From assembly GCA_902579395.1 (NCBI GenBank), contig CACHGK010000004.1:66732-130731 (forward strand): a stretch of DNA of 64,000 nt, written 5' to 3'. Position 1 is the stretch's first letter. Every line of letters starts with the position of its first letter. Below, one piece after another: positions 8,951-18,256 of the stretch. The notes beneath the pieces are model-generated. The model made no database searches, was not told the origin of the DNA, and saw nothing but the letters and a program-made list of their open reading frames with translations. The position numbers and the translations under genes were made by a program. Origin of the DNA: an uncultured Alphaproteobacteria bacterium. GTDB taxonomy: Bacteria; Pseudomonadota; Alphaproteobacteria; Methylaequorales; Methylaequoraceae.

Positions 8951-10035
8951 AAAAAATTCTAATTTTTTTAGGAAGTACAGATATTGGAGGGACGGAAAAA
9001 CAACTCCTAAATATATTAAATTATTTACAATTAGAATTTAAGATATCTTTAGTAGTTTTTTATAAAAATGGATTACTTGAAAAAAAATTTAAAAGTCTAA
9101 AAATAAATTTCATCGATATTACAAAATTAGGACAGGGTAAAAATAAAATTCTAAAGATAATTAAAAAATTTTTTGGCTTTTACAAAATTGTACAAAACGA
9201 AAAACCCGATATTACTCATTTTTTCCTTCCTCATTCTTATTTGATTGGAGGTTGGTTATCCTTTTTCTTTAGTTGTAAATTTATAATGTCAAGAAGATCA
9301 TTAAATTTATATCAAAAAAAATATTTTCTTCTGAGACAAATTGAAATTTTACTTCACAAAAAAATGGATTTGATAATTGGAAATTCAAAGAAAGTTCTTG
9401 AAAACTTATCGAAGGAAGAATTTGTTCCTAAAGAAAAATTAAAATTAATTTATAATGGAGTTAATAAAAATCATAACAGGAAAAAAACCCGGAAAAATTT
9501 AAACTTAATCTGTACTGCAAATTTTTTACCCTATAAAAACCATGAAATGCTTGTTAAAGCATGTCATTTAATAAAATCAAAAAAAAAATGGAGTCTTAAA
9601 TTAATAGGTACTGGAGAAAAACAATATGTTTTAAAAATAAAAAATCTTATTAAAGAACTTGGACTTCATAATAATATAGAAATTATTGAAAATCAGAGTT
9701 TAGTCGATAAATATTTAGTAATTTCTGATATAGGCGTTCTCACGTCTAATGAAGAGGGTTTTTCAAATAGTATTCTTGAATATATGAGTTATGGACTTTG
9801 TGTAATAGCAACAAAAGTTGGGGGGAACGATGAGGCTATAGTAGATAAAAAATCAGGATTTTTGGTTCAGAAAGGCGATTATGTATCTTTTGCAGAAAAG
9901 CTTAATCTTGTCATAAATAACCATAAGATAAGGAATAAGACCTCAAAATCTGCATTAGAAAGATCAATTCAAGAGTTTGATATGAAGAAAAGCGCATCTG
10001 AGCTTTCATCTATTTACAATAAGGTTTTGAAGTAA
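8947..10035 (+). CDS. Glycosyltransferase family 4 protein
   Basis: A second GT-B group 1 glycosyltransferase (362 residues). The N-terminus has the donor-side loop GSTDIGGTEKQLLNIL; the C-terminal domain carries SDIGVLTSNEEGFSNSILEY with the E-x7-E-like arrangement of GT4 enzymes and MSYGLCVIATKVGGNDE. It overlaps acpS by 4 bases (ATGA) and is the last gene of the glycan operon; a 57-base gap separates it from egtB. Confidence 0.78.
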   Translation: MKKILIFLGSTDIGGTEKQLLNILNYLQLEFKISLVVFYKNGLLEKKFKSLKINFIDITKLGQGKNKILKIIKKFFGFYKIVQNEKPDITHFFLPHSYLIGGWLSFFFSCKFIMSRRSLNLYQKKYFLLRQIEILLHKKMDLIIGNSKKVLENLSKEEFVPKEKLKLIYNGVNKNHNRKKTRKNLNLICTANFLPYKNHEMLVKACHLIKSKKKWSLKLIGTGEKQYVLKIKNLIKELGLHNNIEIIENQSLVDKYLVISDIGVLTSNEEGFSNSILEYMSYGLCVIATKVGGNDEAIVDKKSGFLVQKGDYVSFAEKLNLVINNHKIRNKTSKSALERSIQEFDMKKSASELSSIYNKVLK

Positions 10036-10092
10036 TTTTGAAGCCTGTTTATAATAACTTTAATTTATTTAGAAATATTAGATATTTACAAT

Positions 10093-11337
10093 ATGGACGA
10101 TTTAAAACTTATACCAATTATTAATAAATTCTCAGCTTGCAGATCTAAAACCTTAGAACTTATTAAATCACTTCATGAAGAGGATACAGTTGTTCAAAGT
10201 GTAAATTTTGTAAGCCCGTTGAAGTGGCATCTGGGTCATACGACCTGGTTTTTTGAGAATTTTATTTTACTTCAGTATGACAAAAATTTCCAAGTTTACA
10301 ATGAAGGTTTTTCTTATATATTTAACTCTTATTATAATGTTTTTGGAGATTTTAATAAACAAGAAAATAGAGGTTTATTAAATAGACCACTCTTATCTGA
10401 AATACTAGAATACAGAAAATTTATTGATCTTAAAATGATGGAACTTCTTGAGAAAAAGTCATTTGAAAAAGATATAAATTTCTTGATAAACCTTGGTATT
10501 AATCACGAACAACAACATCAAGAGCTGATTTTAATGGATATAAAACACATTTTTTTTTCAAATCCTTTAAAACCAGCATATTTAAAAAAAATCGAAGATA
10601 ATTTTATAATTGATTCAAAATCTAAGAATGAATGGACTCTTAAAACAAAAAAAAATGTAGTAATTGGAGCTGATTCAGATGACTTCTGTTTTGATAATGA
10701 ACTTCCTAGTTTTGAAATTATCATTCATCCCTTTATACTTTCTGAGTATATAACTAATGGTGACTGGATGAATTTTATGGAGGAGGGCGGTTACACAAAT
10801 TATGAATATTGGTTATCTGATGGATGGGATTTTATTAATAAAAATAAAATTCAAAGACCCATGTACTGGATTGATAACAACTATTGTTTTGACTTAAGTG
10901 GAATTAATAAGATTGATAAAAACCTTCCCGTATCTCATATAACCTATTACGAGGCAAACGCTTTTGCAAATTATGCTAAAAAAAGGATTCCATCAGAGTA
11001 TGAAATTGAAATTGTTTTAAAAAAGAACAGAAAAGATGGAAACTTTCTTGAGAATCAAATCTTTAGAGAAGTATCTTATAAAAACGAGTGTTTTTCATCT
11101 TCTTTCTCTGGTAACCTTTGGATTTGGTCATCAAGTAACTATAATCCATACAAAGGTTATAAGCCTATTAAAATGAAAGCCAATGAATATAATTCAAAAT
11201 TTATGTGCAACCAATTTGTTCTTAAAGGTGGCTCTTTTGCTACTCCAAAAGATCATATAAGACCCTCTTACAGAAATTTTTATTATCCCTCAGATAGATG
11301 GCAATTTTCTGGAATCAGACTAGTTGAAGATTTGTAA
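10093..11337 (+). CDS. egtB: EgtB-type sulfoxide synthase (ergothioneine biosynthesis)
   Basis: Iron-dependent enzyme joining hercynine (trimethylhistidine) to a cysteine-containing thiol and oxidising the C-S bond. An N-terminal DinB-like domain supplies the iron ligands: WHLGHTTWFFE (His49) and NHEQQHQE (His138, His142), matching the three-His site known from mycobacterial EgtB. A C-terminal formylglycine-generating-enzyme fold (about 185-412) ends in VLKGGSFATP and YPSDRWQFSGIRL. Length 414 is typical. It is followed two bases later by egtD. Whether it uses cysteine or gamma-glutamylcysteine cannot be said; no egtA or egtC is in the window. Confidence 0.88.
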   Translation: MDDLKLIPIINKFSACRSKTLELIKSLHEEDTVVQSVNFVSPLKWHLGHTTWFFENFILLQYDKNFQVYNEGFSYIFNSYYNVFGDFNKQENRGLLNRPLLSEILEYRKFIDLKMMELLEKKSFEKDINFLINLGINHEQQHQELILMDIKHIFFSNPLKPAYLKKIEDNFIIDSKSKNEWTLKTKKNVVIGADSDDFCFDNELPSFEIIIHPFILSEYITNGDWMNFMEEGGYTNYEYWLSDGWDFINKNKIQRPMYWIDNNYCFDLSGINKIDKNLPVSHITYYEANAFANYAKKRIPSEYEIEIVLKKNRKDGNFLENQIFREVSYKNECFSSSFSGNLWIWSSSNYNPYKGYKPIKMKANEYNSKFMCNQFVLKGGSFATPKDHIRPSYRNFYYPSDRWQFSGIRLVEDL

Positions 11338-11339
11338 CA

Positions 11340-12308
11340 ATGAGAAATTTAAGTTTTTTTAACTATATAAATGGAGAAGAAGATGATTTCTCGGAAATTC
11401 TAAGTGGTCTAGAAAATCAAGAACAAAAAAAAATCAATTCAAAATTTTTTTATGATGAAAAAGGTTCACGATTATTTGATCAGATTACAAAATTATCTGA
11501 TTATTACCCAACAAAGAAAGAATTGGAAATTCTGGACAGAGAGTATGAACAAATAAATAACTATTTACCTGCAAATGCAATGGTAATAGAGTTCGGGAGC
11601 GGTTCTAATCAAAAAATTTCCAAATTGCTTAAAATTATAGAGAAACCTGAGGAATATATTTCAATTGATATAAGTAGAAACTTTCTCTTAAAGAATGCAA
11701 GGGAGTTGGCAATAAATTTTCCAGACATTAAGATAACTGCAGTATGTGCTGATTTTTCCGATACAAATAACTTATCAAAGGTAATTAAAAATAAGAAATC
11801 AAAGGTTGGTTTCTTTCCAGGTTCAACAATTGGAAACTTTTGTCCAGAAGAGGCAAGAGAACTACTTAAAAAGTTTTCCAAAATTCTTGGATTAAATAAT
11901 TATCTAGTTATCGGAGTGGATCTTAGAAAAGATGAAAAAATACTTGAGAAAGCTTATAATGACTCAGAGGGCTTAACTGCTAAGTTTAATAAAAATATTC
12001 TCTCAGGAATAAATAAAATATGTGGGACAATATTTGATGTTAATAATTTTGATCACAAGGCATTTTTTAATAAGAATGAAAGTAGAATAGAGATGCATTT
12101 AGTTAGTAAAAAAGAACAAACAGTTGAAATTTTAAATAAGAAAATAAAATTAAAGCAGGGAGAATCTATTCATACAGAAAATTCCTATAAATATTCTGTA
12201 GACAGTTTTAAGAATCTTGCTGAATCAGCCTGTTTTGAAATAAAGAAAGTCATGACAGATCAGAAAGCGTTTTTTGGTATTTTTTTTCTGAAAGTAAAAA
12301 GTCCTTGA
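11340..12308 (+). CDS. egtD: L-histidine N-alpha-methyltransferase
   Basis: SAM-dependent methyltransferase that converts histidine to hercynine, the first step of ergothioneine synthesis. It has the family N-terminus (KFFYDEKGSRLFDQITKL), the SAM motif IEFGSGSNQK (about 83-92) and FFPGSTIGNF. Length 322 is typical of EgtD. It is placed between egtB (2-base gap) and the aminotransferase-like gene (4-base overlap), so the three are co-translated. Confidence 0.88.
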   Translation: MRNLSFFNYINGEEDDFSEILSGLENQEQKKINSKFFYDEKGSRLFDQITKLSDYYPTKKELEILDREYEQINNYLPANAMVIEFGSGSNQKISKLLKIIEKPEEYISIDISRNFLLKNARELAINFPDIKITAVCADFSDTNNLSKVIKNKKSKVGFFPGSTIGNFCPEEARELLKKFSKILGLNNYLVIGVDLRKDEKILEKAYNDSEGLTAKFNKNILSGINKICGTIFDVNNFDHKAFFNKNESRIEMHLVSKKEQTVEILNKKIKLKQGESIHTENSYKYSVDSFKNLAESACFEIKKVMTDQKAFFGIFFLKVKSP

Positions 12309-13426
12309 AATTTATAAACTTTAATAACGCTGGATCAAGTTTTGTAAGTAAAAATGTTAATAACTCAATATATAAATATTTAAGATATGAAGAAAAGTAT
12401 GGTGGGTACTATGCAGCTGATAAATTTAATTGTAAGTTAGACGCATTTTATAAAAATCTTTCTATTTTAATCAACTGCAAGAAAGATCAAATTTCATTTC
12501 TTCCAAGTACAACGTATGCCTGGAATATTTTTCTAAATTCTCTAAATTTTCCGAATAAAAAAAATATAGTCATCTTAGACAATGAATATGGAAGTAATCT
12601 TATTTATTATAAAAAAAGAAATTTAAATTATCGAGTTGTTAAGATTAATAATGGAAAAGTTTGTTTTAAGGACTTAGAAACGAAAATTGACTCAAAAACT
12701 TTTCTTGTTTCCGTTTGTCATATTGCTTCACAGTGTGGTGATGTAATTGATATTCAGAAAATAGGTAAATTAGTAAAAACAATAAACCCTAAAATAATAT
12801 ACGTAGTTGATGCATGCCAATCAGTTGGACATGTAAAAATAGATGTTAACAAAATAAGATGTGATGTTTTAGTGGGTTCTGGAAGAAAATACTTGAGAGG
12901 TCCAAGAGGGACTGGTTTTATTTTTTTTAAAGATACTTTGAAAAATAATTTTAAACCGTCCATCCTAGATATGAAAAATGCTAAAATAAAAAATAAAAAA
13001 ATAGAGGTTGAGAAAAAAAGAATGTTTGAAAATTTTGAGTATTCTCCTGCACTAAAATTTGGTTTAAACGCAGCCATAGAGGAAATAAATAATAAAGGTT
13101 TAGGAATAATTGAGAAGGATATTAAAAAAAAAAGTATATTTTTGAGAGAAAAGCTAGATAGTTTTAGTCAGATAATATTTTATGAAAATAAGAAAATCCT
13201 TTCTGGAATTAATACTTTTAATATTGAGGGGTTTCGTGCAAAAGAAATATACAATTATTTGCTTTCAAAAAATATTTTAAGTTCTATATCAACACCTCAG
13301 TCAAGTATGATATATTTTAAAAAAAAAAATCTTGTAGAGTTGGTAAGAATTTCAATTCATAGTTACAATACTATAAATGAGATAAATTATTTGATAAAAT
13401 GTTTGATTGACTTAATTAAAAAATAA
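12305..13426 (+). CDS. Class V aminotransferase, probable EgtE-type C-S lyase
   Basis: PLP-dependent fold type I enzyme of the aminotransferase class V/NifS family. The PLP lysine is Lys195 in GSGRKYLRGPRGTG; VVDACQSVGH carries the conserved Asp. In this position it most likely acts as the EgtE-like lyase that cleaves hercynylcysteine sulfoxide to ergothioneine, although a selenocysteine-lyase-like or other desulfurase role is possible. The start is TTG at 12305, overlapping the egtD stop (TTGA); no in-frame ATG lies near it, and the second codon onward (KFINFNNAGSSF) matches the family N-terminus. Confidence 0.75.
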   Translation: MKFINFNNAGSSFVSKNVNNSIYKYLRYEEKYGGYYAADKFNCKLDAFYKNLSILINCKKDQISFLPSTTYAWNIFLNSLNFPNKKNIVILDNEYGSNLIYYKKRNLNYRVVKINNGKVCFKDLETKIDSKTFLVSVCHIASQCGDVIDIQKIGKLVKTINPKIIYVVDACQSVGHVKIDVNKIRCDVLVGSGRKYLRGPRGTGFIFFKDTLKNNFKPSILDMKNAKIKNKKIEVEKKRMFENFEYSPALKFGLNAAIEEINNKGLGIIEKDIKKKSIFLREKLDSFSQIIFYENKKILSGINTFNIEGFRAKEIYNYLLSKNILSSISTPQSSMIYFKKKNLVELVRISIHSYNTINEINYLIKCLIDLIKK

Positions 13427-13440
13427 GCAATTATAGAGTA

Positions 13441-13824
13441 ATGAAGATTGAAAAGTTTATAAGATTAATTCAGATCTTCGCAGTTTTATTGATTCTTACT
13501 GGTGCAGTTATTGGCTTTCTGAGTGAAGTTTATTTTATGTTTAATAAAATGAAGGTCGAGCTAGCGGATCTCTTGCTTCTTTTTATTTATGTTGAAGTTA
13601 TGGGTATGATAAGAGTATATCTGGCTAATGCTGAGATAAGGATAACATATCCATTAATCATTGCTATAACAGCTATTTCAAGGCTAATAATTCTTCAAAA
13701 AAAGGATTTAGATCCAGCAATCCTAATTTATGAATCTTTGGCAATATTGATAATTGCCCTAGCCATAATAGTTTTAAGGCTAAGATATTTAAATTCATTA
13801 AAACCCAAAAGGAATTTTAAATAA
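13441..13824 (+). CDS. PsiE-family (phosphate-starvation-inducible) membrane protein
   Basis: Small integral membrane protein of 127 residues with four hydrophobic segments (about 12-35, 42-60, 68-85, 95-113). The central LLLFIYVEVMGMIRVYL and the following IRITYPLIIAITAISR match the PsiE family. The function of PsiE is not established. It lies 14 bases after the ergothioneine cluster and 9 bases before the PAP2 gene, on the same strand. Confidence 0.7.
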   Translation: MKIEKFIRLIQIFAVLLILTGAVIGFLSEVYFMFNKMKVELADLLLLFIYVEVMGMIRVYLANAEIRITYPLIIAITAISRLIILQKKDLDPAILIYESLAILIIALAIIVLRLRYLNSLKPKRNFK

Positions 13825-13833
13825 ATATTGTAA

Positions 13834-14547
13834 ATGCATTTTAGATCCTTGAAAAAAGTATTTGAATGGAACAGTGTATTATTAGTTTTATTTTCTGTAA
13901 TTTTTATTCTTTTCCCAAAATTTGATATTTTTCTATCAAATCTTTTTTTTTACAATGGAAGTTTTATTTCAGAAAATTTTGTTTTCATCAAAGAATTACG
14001 AGTATTTTTAAAAAATTTGATGATAATTATTCCAATAGTTGCATTGTTTTGTTTAATTATTGATTTTATAAGAAAGAAAAATAGAAAAAAAGTTTTTTTT
14101 TCTTTGCGATCAAGGATTGCAATGGTTGGTTTTTTAGTAGGCCCAATCATTGGGTGTGGTTTGATAGCAAATCTTTATTTTAAAGATACATGGGGCAGAG
14201 CCAGACCAGTCCATATAGAAGAATTCGGTGGAAATAAAATTTTTACAGGAGCATTTAAAAAATCGTCAGAATGTCAAAGGAATTGCTCATGGATAAGTGG
14301 TGAAACATCTGCAGCATTTTCATTTATGGTGGGTAGTCTGTTGTTAAAAAATCAGATTTTTGTTCGTTTAAATATAATTCTTGGGTTTATGGTTTTTTTC
14401 TGTAGACAATCTATGGGTGGACATTTTTTTAGTGACAATATATTTGCTATGATATTCATGATTTATTTAGCAATTTTATATAAAACATTAATATATTTAT
14501 GTTTCAAGAAAAGGTTATTCAGTGAAAAGAATATTAGTAATTATTGA
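13834..14547 (+). CDS. PAP2-family membrane phosphatase
   Basis: Integral membrane phosphatase of the PAP2 superfamily, acting on lipid phosphates (undecaprenyl pyrophosphate, phosphatidate or lipid A phosphates). Catalytic motifs: C1 KDTWGRARP (residues 117-125), C2-like SGETSAAF, where the usual PSGH His is Glu, and C3 RQSMGGHFFSD with the Arg, nucleophile His and Asp. About six membrane segments. The SGE variant of C2 is, as far as I recall, common in alphaproteobacterial members, so I do not call it inactive. The neighbours (ELM1-like, LpxL-like) suggest envelope lipid metabolism. Confidence 0.75.
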   Translation: MHFRSLKKVFEWNSVLLVLFSVIFILFPKFDIFLSNLFFYNGSFISENFVFIKELRVFLKNLMIIIPIVALFCLIIDFIRKKNRKKVFFSLRSRIAMVGFLVGPIIGCGLIANLYFKDTWGRARPVHIEEFGGNKIFTGAFKKSSECQRNCSWISGETSAAFSFMVGSLLLKNQIFVRLNIILGFMVFFCRQSMGGHFFSDNIFAMIFMIYLAILYKTLIYLCFKKRLFSEKNISNY

Positions 14548-15454
14548 TGAGAAAAAAAGTAGTTTAAATCAATGTAATGCTCTTTTAAGTGAATACAAAA
14601 AAGGAAGAAAGATAAAAGTTAAATATAAAGTTATTTCTAAAAGGTTAATTCACTATTTACCCAATTTATTAATTTATTATCTTTTATTTTTTAGATCTTT
14701 ATTTGAGAAATTTTTCGAAAATAATTATGATTTTATTATTTCCTGTGGAAGAATAAGTGCACCTTATAGTTTATTATTTAAAAAAAAAAATAAATGTCAA
14801 AATCTTCACATTTTAGATCCGTATTTTTTAAGAAAGAAATTTGATCTTATTATTTTACCTTCTCATGATACTTTAAGTATTTCAAATTCTAATAATATAA
14901 TAAGAATAACTGGAACATTTGTTAATAAAAGGAATCCATCCAAAGAAGAAATTTTAAGATTTAGGAATCTATCAAATAAGAAAATTGTAACTTGTTTTAT
15001 TGGTGGAGACGGAAAAAGTTCAAAATTTTCAGAAACCAATGCGATCGACTGTGTTAGAAAAATAAATAGAATAAGTAACGAATATTGCATTGTCTATTGC
15101 TTTTCTAGAAGAACAAGTAAAACAGTTAAGAATATTATAGAATCAAACAAAAAAAAAGAGCATCTTTTCTTTGAGTATGATTCTGTAAATCCATATTGGT
15201 ATTTAATAAAAAAATCAGAATTTTTTATTGTCACCGAAGACTCTGTAAGCATGATTTCAGATGCGACTTCTACTGGCAAACCAGTTTATATACAAGAAAT
15301 AGATTATGTAAAAGCAAAAATTAGAAATTTTGTTTCTATTCTTGAAGACAAAGGCTTCGTGAGGTCTTTTAAAAACGGTGAATTAAAAAGTTGGGTTTAT
15401 AAACCACTTGATGAATCTATGAGAGTATCAAAAATTATTAAAAGTACAATTTAA
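14522..15454 (+). CDS. ELM1-family (DUF1022) protein
   Basis: A 310-residue protein of the mitochondrial fission ELM1/DUF1022 family, widespread in Alphaproteobacteria and of GT-B-like fold; its bacterial role is undefined but it usually sits among lipid A/LPS genes. Recognisable parts are the N-terminal IISCGRISAPYSL and the C-terminal FIVTEDSVSMISDA, followed by TGKPVYI. It starts with GTG at 14522, overlapping the PAP2 gene by 26 bases, and ends in a 4-base convergent overlap with the acyltransferase gene. Confidence 0.75.
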   Translation: MKRILVIIDEKKSSLNQCNALLSEYKKGRKIKVKYKVISKRLIHYLPNLLIYYLLFFRSLFEKFFENNYDFIISCGRISAPYSLLFKKKNKCQNLHILDPYFLRKKFDLIILPSHDTLSISNSNNIIRITGTFVNKRNPSKEEILRFRNLSNKKIVTCFIGGDGKSSKFSETNAIDCVRKINRISNEYCIVYCFSRRTSKTVKNIIESNKKKEHLFFEYDSVNPYWYLIKKSEFFIVTEDSVSMISDATSTGKPVYIQEIDYVKAKIRNFVSILEDKGFVRSFKNGELKSWVYKPLDESMRVSKIIKSTI

Positions 15455-16305
15455 TCATTCCATCTGTTATGAAACCAAATCCATTGTTCAGGATTATTTT
15501 TTATCCACTTCTCAATAATTTTATTAAAATAATTCATTATCTCTTTTTCGTTCCCAATTTTTTTTAATTTGAAAGGAGTCAGTGGTTTCAAATAAGATAT
15601 TTTAAATCTTGTTGATTTTAATCTTGTACACACAGCTGGAATTATTGGGCAGTCATATTTAATTGCAAACTTCACTATCGCAGATGGAGACATAACATTT
15701 CTCCCAAAAAAAACTGTTTTGATTCCATCATTCATTTTTTGATCAATGAGCATTCCGATATGCCCCCCTTTCTTATTTAGAATTTTCAAACATTGCCTAG
15801 CACCTTCATTTCCTTTTTTAATCAGGCCAACTCCATAACCAGTTCTTATTTTTTTAAGAAGACTATCAACCAATTTATTATTTGGTGCTCTATAAATAAA
15901 ATTAATTTTATATCCACTTTTTGTAAGAAGGTGAGATGTTAGTTCCCAATTTCCAATATGCGCTGAAAAAAATATACAATTACGATTTCTTCTAAGAGGT
16001 TGAATTAGATTTTCTTCATTTTGGATTAAAATATTTTCTCCAACATTAAGTTTATTTAAATTTGGGTATTCACCAACAACTCTTCCAAAATGAAACCACA
16101 TTTTTTTAATAATAATTTTTTTTTTTCTTTTTTTAAGATTAGGGAAGGCAATATTTAAATTTTTTTCAATTATTTTATTTCTTTTTGAAAATATCCCATA
16201 TAGCGATAAAGTCATTCCTCCCAAAAAAGATGAAGCTCTTAATCCAATTATTTTAAAAAAATAGTAAAAAAATAATAATGTCCAGTATTCGATATATTTT
16301 TTCAA
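15451..16305 (-). CDS. LpxL/HtrB-like lipid A acyltransferase
   Basis: Lysophospholipid acyltransferase-fold enzyme that adds a secondary acyl chain to lipid A (or a related lipid) at the inner face of the cytoplasmic membrane. A hydrophobic N-terminal anchor (about 8-32) precedes the catalytic motif SAHIGNWE, whose HxxxxE-type pair (His, Glu) is typical, and the later MLIDQKMNDG and IIPAVCTRL. Length 284 is normal. It has a 19-base gap to the downstream end of the SUMT gene, so both are probably co-transcribed on the minus strand. Confidence 0.8.
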   Translation of the reverse strand: MKKYIEYWTLLFFYYFFKIIGLRASSFLGGMTLSLYGIFSKRNKIIEKNLNIAFPNLKKRKKKIIIKKMWFHFGRVVGEYPNLNKLNVGENILIQNEENLIQPLRRNRNCIFFSAHIGNWELTSHLLTKSGYKINFIYRAPNNKLVDSLLKKIRTGYGVGLIKKGNEGARQCLKILNKKGGHIGMLIDQKMNDGIKTVFFGRNVMSPSAIVKFAIKYDCPIIPAVCTRLKSTRFKISYLKPLTPFKLKKIGNEKEIMNYFNKIIEKWIKNNPEQWIWFHNRWND

Positions 16306-16324
16306 TTCATTACCTATATAATAC

Positions 16325-17074
16325 TTAATTAATAATTATAATTGATGGAGGACTAATTTTATTAGAAATAATTGCTTTTTCTACATTATCCAGCGTTGTA
16401 TTTATTATTTTTTCATAAGAAAATGATGTATTTGAAACAATACATACTTTTGTATTTTTTTTCATCCCTAAATTAAGTAGTTGAGATGAAATTTTCTTGA
16501 TTTGTCCAACACCCATGTATACGAGTATCCTACCTCCATTTTTATAAATTTTTTTAAAATCAAAAATAATTGATTTTTTATCTATTTTTTTATGTCCGGT
16601 TACGAAGTTACATACCCCACTCTCATTGTAAAAGGAGTAATGACAACTTTTTATGGCTTGTTGAGAAGATGTAACTCCAGTAAACACTCTAAAATTGATT
16701 GAATTTTTTTTTAAAAAATCGATTTCTTGGCTTCCTCTACTAAAGAAACTTGGATCGCCTCCTTTCAATCTTAATATTTTTTTATTTTTTTTTGCATGAT
16801 AAACCATCCACTGATTAATTTCGTTTTGAGAACAAGCCTTTGTATTTTTAGTTTTTCCTGCGAAAATTAAAATCGAATTTTTTTTTGAATTTTTCAATAA
16901 ATTTTTATTAACTAATGCGTCATAGATTATTACGTCAGCTAATTTTATTGCAATGTAAACTTTTAATGTAATTAAGTCTTTTGATCCTGGTCCACTACCA
17001 GCTAAAATTACTGTTCCAGGTTTGAAATCAATTTTTGGAGGTTTAAAATTAAACTTCATGTGATATCGTAGCAC
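16325..17074 (-). CDS. cobA: Uroporphyrinogen-III C-methyltransferase
   Basis: SUMT enzyme that methylates uroporphyrinogen III to precorrin-2 for siroheme or cobalamin. Motifs: [11 protein letters not shown] near the N-terminus, [21 protein letters not shown] and [10 protein letters not shown], then YMGVGQI. About 245-249 residues, as for stand-alone CobA/SUMT. The first start is GTG at 17074; an ATG five codons later (17059) is an equally good choice because the family similarity begins at about residue 20. It is divergent from the MlaF-like gene with only 8 bases between the proposed starts, so the promoters must overlap. Confidence 0.85.
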   Translation of the reverse strand: MLRYHMKFNFKPPKIDFKPGTVILAGSGPGSKDLITLKVYIAIKLADVIIYDALVNKNLLKNSKKNSILIFAGKTKNTKACSQNEINQWMVYHAKKNKKILRLKGGDPSFFSRGSQEIDFLKKNSINFRVFTGVTSSQQAIKSCHYSFYNESGVCNFVTGHKKIDKKSIIFDFKKIYKNGGRILVYMGVGQIKKISSQLLNLGMKKNTKVCIVSNTSFSYEKIINTTLDNVEKAIISNKISPPSIIIIN

Positions 17075-17082
17075 TTATTAGT

Positions 17083-17805
17083 ATGAAAAATACAATCGTT
17101 TTAAAAAAAGTATCACTGGATATTAATAATAAGACTATACTTAGAGACATTTCTTTTAAAGTTAGTCCAGAAAAACCATTATGTATTATTGGAAGAGGAT
17201 CGTCAGGAAAGAGTACTCTACTTAAAAGTATAATAGGTCTAATTAGTCCCAGTAAGGGTTCTATTCTTATAAATAATACTCCAGTGAATGATAAAAAAAT
17301 AGAAGAAATATTTAAGACTTTTGGAGTGGTTTTTCAGAAAGATGCATTATTTGATAGCTTACTTGTTTGGGAAAATATAATGTTTAAAAGTTTGAGTATT
17401 TCAAAGAAAGAAACATTATTAGAGAAATCATTTGAAATACTTGAACAGGTTGGACTTGAGAAAAGTGATGCCTTTCTTTATCCAGCTGAATTATCCGGTG
17501 GAATGAGAAAACGAGTTGCAATTGCAAGAGCAATTTCTCATAAGCCAAAGTTCTTAATATTAGATGAACCTACTGCTGGATTAGATCCTATAAAAACTAA
17601 TGTAATTTTTAATATTATTAAAAAATTTTCAGAAAATTATAAAACAACCTTAGTTGTTGTTACCTCTGATATGAAAGGAGCCCTAAATTTTTTCAGAGAT
17701 ATTTTGGTTCTTGAAAATTCTCAAGTTTATTGGGCAGGAACAACTAATGATGTTCTCAAAAGCAGTAAATCGCATTTAAGAAAATTGTTTAAAGGGTTGA
17801 AATAG
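17083..17805 (+). CDS. ABC transporter ATP-binding protein, MlaF-like
   Basis: Cytoplasmic ATPase of an ABC transporter. Walker [10 protein letters not shown] (37-45), Q-loop [15 protein letters not shown], signature [14 protein letters not shown] and Walker [13 protein letters not shown]. The phrase FDSLxVWEN and overall size (240) fit the MlaF/Ttg2A subfamily involved in retrograde phospholipid transport. Its expected partners (MlaE permease, MlaD) are not in the window, so the gene is either an orphan or complements components elsewhere. Confidence 0.75.
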   Translation: MKNTIVLKKVSLDINNKTILRDISFKVSPEKPLCIIGRGSSGKSTLLKSIIGLISPSKGSILINNTPVNDKKIEEIFKTFGVVFQKDALFDSLLVWENIMFKSLSISKKETLLEKSFEILEQVGLEKSDAFLYPAELSGGMRKRVAIARAISHKPKFLILDEPTAGLDPIKTNVIFNIIKKFSENYKTTLVVVTSDMKGALNFFRDILVLENSQVYWAGTTNDVLKSSKSHLRKLFKGLK

Positions 17806-17824
17806 AGCTCGATCTTAATCTGGA

Positions 17825-18214
17825 CTATTTTCTTGTCAAATCTGCGCAGCCTGCTGTTGCGTCTATTCCAGACTCAACGTAACACGCGCTGATTCTGTTC
17901 TTACTTAAAATTTTTCCTAAGTTGTATCCGCGACTATTTGAAGCTACCCAAGTAATGGTTTGATTGTCTGGATGAATTACACCGAAAAAGTTCTTCGTAC
18001 CATCAGTGTATGAAAAGGAACCTTTAAATCTTCTTCCATTTTGCTCTAAAATCTCGACTTTTTTTTCCCAACTTCTAAAGCCCCTTTGTTCAGAAACTGT
18101 ATCATTTTTTCCTACCCATGTTCCAATAATGTTGGGAACATGGTCATTTGCATATGAAAAAGGCGTGTAAGTTATAAAAGAGAAAAAGAAGTAGTACAAA
18201 ATTTTAAATATCAT
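17825..18214 (-). CDS. Secreted hypothetical protein
   Basis: A 129-residue protein with a clear signal peptide (about residues 1-22, cleavage near SYA-ND). The mature part begins IIGTWVGKNDTVS and looks like a small beta-barrel (lipocalin/avidin-like) domain, with two late cysteines (ACYV, GCAD) able to form a disulfide in the periplasm. I do not recognise the family. It is convergent with the MlaF-like gene and divergent from the MFS gene. Confidence 0.55.
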   Translation of the reverse strand: MIFKILYYFFFSFITYTPFSYANDHVPNIIGTWVGKNDTVSEQRGFRSWEKKVEILEQNGRRFKGSFSYTDGTKNFFGVIHPDNQTITWVASNSRGYNLGKILSKNRISACYVESGIDATAGCADLTRK

Positions 18215-18256
18215 ACTATAAATATCTGTAAAAAAAAAAAAAAATCAACCTCAATA

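Noticed and set aside
14281-14310. PAP2 phosphatase inactive because the PSGH His is Glu (SGET)
   Set aside because: The C1 motif and the nucleophile His of C3 are intact, and I recall SGE as common in alphaproteobacterial members, so inactivity is not supported.
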